From Hymenobacter telluris (GTDB taxonomy: Bacteria; Bacteroidota; Bacteroidia; Cytophagales; Hymenobacteraceae), in NCBI RefSeq assembly GCF_017313265.1, contig NZ_JAFLQZ010000004.1:482037-546036 (forward strand): a stretch of 64,000 nucleotides of DNA, given 5' to 3'. The stretch's first letter is position 1; every line of letters begins with the position of its first letter. Below the pieces are notes generated by a model. The model made no database searches. It was not told the DNA's origin and worked only from the letters and a program-made list of their open reading frames with translations. The position numbers and the translations under genes were made by a program. This document shows, piece by piece, positions 62,579 to 64,000 of this stretch.

Positions 62579-63271
62579 CTACAGGTACCGCAGCACCTCA
62601 TCCAGCGAGGCTACTTGGTGGAAGGACACGCCGGCTAGCTCGTCTTCGGGTACTTGCTCGTAAATCCAGGTGGTGTAGAACGGGACGTGGATGGCTTGAG
62701 CGCCTAGCTTGGCTACGGGCAGAACATCAGATTTGAGCGAGTTACCAATCATCACGAAATCTGCGGGTTGCACTTGGTAGCGGGTCAGGATGCGCTGGTA
62801 GGTGGCCTCGTTCTTTTCGCTCACAATTTCCACGTATTCGAAATAGTCGCCGAGGCCGGAGCGGGCCAACTTGCTTTCCTGGTCGAACAGGTCGCCTTTG
62901 GTGAGCAGCATCAGGGGCACGCCGCGGTCCTTTAGCTCACTAAGCACTGCTTCTACGTGCGGCAGCGGCTCGATGGTGAAGCTGAGCAGGCGCTTGCCGC
63001 AGTCGAGGATTTGCTGAATTTCGGTGCCCGTTACGCGGCCCTCGGTTAGCTGAATCACAGTTTCAATCATGCAGAGCATGAACGACTTGGCGCCGTAGCC
63101 GAACAGGTGCATGTTTTGGCGGTGCGTCTGGTTGAACGCCGCCGACAGCGTTTCGGCATCTGCGTAGTGGGTCAGCACGGCGGACAGGTCGGCTTCGGCC
63201 TGGTCGAAGTGGGGCTGATTGGGCCAGAGCGTATCGTCGGCGTCGAAGGCAATAAGCTGGGGAGTCGGCAT
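62579..63271 (-). CDS. HAD-superfamily hydrolase
   Basis: 230 residues. HAD motifs: IAFDADDTLWPN (nucleophile Asp and acid Asp), PLMLLTKGD (motif II), the Lys in VSEKNEATY (motif III) and MIGNSLKSDV (motif IV). A helical cap lies between motifs I and II. A phosphatase acting on a small phosphorylated metabolite; the substrate is unknown. Divergent from the CAT-like gene with a 102-nt gap. Confidence 0.9.
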   Translation of the reverse strand: MPTPQLIAFDADDTLWPNQPHFDQAEADLSAVLTHYADAETLSAAFNQTHRQNMHLFGYGAKSFMLCMIETVIQLTEGRVTGTEIQQILDCGKRLLSFTIEPLPHVEAVLSELKDRGVPLMLLTKGDLFDQESKLARSGLGDYFEYVEIVSEKNEATYQRILTRYQVQPADFVMIGNSLKSDVLPVAKLGAQAIHVPFYTTWIYEQVPEDELAGVSFHQVASLDEVLRYL

Positions 63272-63373
63272 GGATATAGAGGCAAATACAAGGCCCGAGG
63301 CAGCGTCACCCGGTGGGCACAGCCGCTAGGCCGGGGCGAAAAAGAGCCGGCAAAGTTACCGAACTTGCGGGCC

Positions 63374-64000
63374 ATGAAGCAGCAAATCGACCTTACGACC
63401 TGGCCCCGCCGGGAGCATTTCACGTTCTTTTCCGCCTTCGACGAGCCGTTTTTCGGCTTGGTGGCCGAGGTGGATTGCACCCAGGCCCAAGCCACGGCCA
63501 AACGGCTGGGCGTGTCGTTTTTCCTGTATTATCTGCACTGCGCGCTGCAAGCCGCCAATGAAGTAGAGGCGTTCCGCTACCGCATTGAGCAAGGCCAGGT
63601 GTACCTCTACGACCGAATTCACGCCTCGGCCACCATCGGCCGCCCCGACCGCACGTTCAGCTTCTCGTTCATCGAGCAGCAGGATAATTTGTTTGATTTC
63701 ATAGCCGGTGCCAACGCGGAAATAGAAGCCATCCAACAAGCCACCGGCCTGCGCCTCACCGAGCAAACCGGCCGGCCCGATGTCATCCATTTCTCGGCCA
63801 TTCCGTGGGTGCGCTTCACCGGCCTCACCCACGCCCGCAGCTTCCAGCACCCCGACAGTTCCCCCAAAATTTCCGTCGGCCAGACCTACCTCGATGGCGC
63901 GGTTCTACGCATGCCCGTATCCGTAAACCTGCACCACGGCCTCGGCGACGGGTACCACATGGGCTTGTTCCTGGAGGCTTTTCAGCAGCTGCTGGGGGTG
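63374..64000 (+). CDS. Chloramphenicol acetyltransferase-like protein (3' end cut by window)
   Basis: 209 codons from the ATG at 63374 (MKQQIDLTTWPRREHFTFFS) to the window end, no stop seen; typical family length is about 210-220, so little is missing. CAT fold: FGLVAEVDCTQ, FFLYYLHCAL, EAFRYRIEQGQVYLYD, TFSFSFIEQQ, and the active-site HHxxxDG box as NLHHGLGDGYHMG (catalytic His about 188). It transfers acetyl from acetyl-CoA. Chromosomal CAT-like genes of this kind in Bacteroidota are common; resistance to chloramphenicol cannot be concluded from sequence. Confidence 0.85.
   Translation, partial: MKQQIDLTTWPRREHFTFFSAFDEPFFGLVAEVDCTQAQATAKRLGVSFFLYYLHCALQAANEVEAFRYRIEQGQVYLYDRIHASATIGRPDRTFSFSFIEQQDNLFDFIAGANAEIEAIQQATGLRLTEQTGRPDVIHFSAIPWVRFTGLTHARSFQHPDSSPKISVGQTYLDGAVLRMPVSVNLHHGLGDGYHMGLFLEAFQQLLGV

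Noticed and set aside
1..64000. tRNA, rRNA, tmRNA, prophage, integron or conjugative elements
   Set aside because: Looked for cloverleaf patterns, rRNA cores and phage/transfer genes by eye and found none; short or divergent RNA genes could still be missed.

Overview
The window is about 60% GC and looks like chromosomal DNA of a high-GC member of the Bacteroidota, most likely Hymenobacter or a close relative in the Cytophagales. The reasons are a SusC/SusD pair, several proteins ending in type IX secretion (T9SS) C-terminal sorting domains, TAnnTTTG-type -7 boxes, weak Shine-Dalgarno usage, and many intergenic inverted repeats. Genus is an inference. No rRNA, tRNA, CRISPR array or intact mobile element was seen.

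Layout. 1-554: no ordinary gene, but a candidate minus-strand transcription unit for a 25-residue peptide. 555-2608: an HDAC-fold deacetylase and a J-domain protein. 2853-17131: a pectin utilisation locus. On the minus strand it reads PL1 pectate lyase, SusC, SusD, (terminator), two rhamnogalacturonan acetylesterases and two pectin methylesterases. On the plus strand is a GH43 glycosidase, followed by a convergent LacI-type regulator. The divergent PL1/GH43 intergenic region holds two near-palindromes centred on AACGTT that are good candidate LacI operators. 17445-26786: an amidase, a SNF2 helicase, a T9SS cargo protein, a SulP transporter and PurU, plus a decayed phospholipid N-methyltransferase gene. 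26957-28977: an RsbQ-like hydrolase followed by a PAS histidine kinase. 29125-31674: a UvrA paralogue without the UvrB-binding insertion. 31809-35120: an OmpR-type response regulator, a HAMP histidine kinase, a small membrane protein and a PepSY-like lipoprotein. 35283-37137: two PAP2 phosphatases. 37212-38009: MsrB and a small acidic protein.

38389-42632 is a nucleotide biosynthesis block read on the minus strand: pyrB, pyrC, purE, purK. About 375 nt upstream of pyrB is a good promoter, then a T-rich tract, an intrinsic terminator and an open reading frame that runs through the terminator. This is the architecture of the enterobacterial pyrBI/pyrL attenuator. 44092-53688: an SDR oxidoreductase, two tandem LruC-domain lipoproteins in AT-rich surroundings, a YfiT-like protein, a large NIDO/SprB-like T9SS protein and a class C beta-lactamase-fold hydrolase with a membrane tail. 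53833-64000: an exported PL22-like oligogalacturonate lyase, a Bcr/CflA efflux pump, a DUF1080 protein, an LRR-protein kinase fusion, an AT-richer orphan gene, an M3 peptidase, a HAD hydrolase, and a chloramphenicol acetyltransferase-like gene cut by the window edge.

How the parts work together. The pectin enzymes form a de-esterify, cleave and import pathway. Methylesterases and acetylesterases strip the backbone, the T9SS-exported PL1 cuts homogalacturonan, SusCD imports oligomers, GH43 trims arabinan or xylose side chains, and the distant PL22-like lyase could finish oligogalacturonides in the periplasm. A second theme is the intergenic inverted repeats. At least four sequence families, with arms of 18-45 bp, sit mostly between convergent genes but also inside the response regulator/kinase pair. 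All protein names rest on motif recognition by eye; no database search was run.
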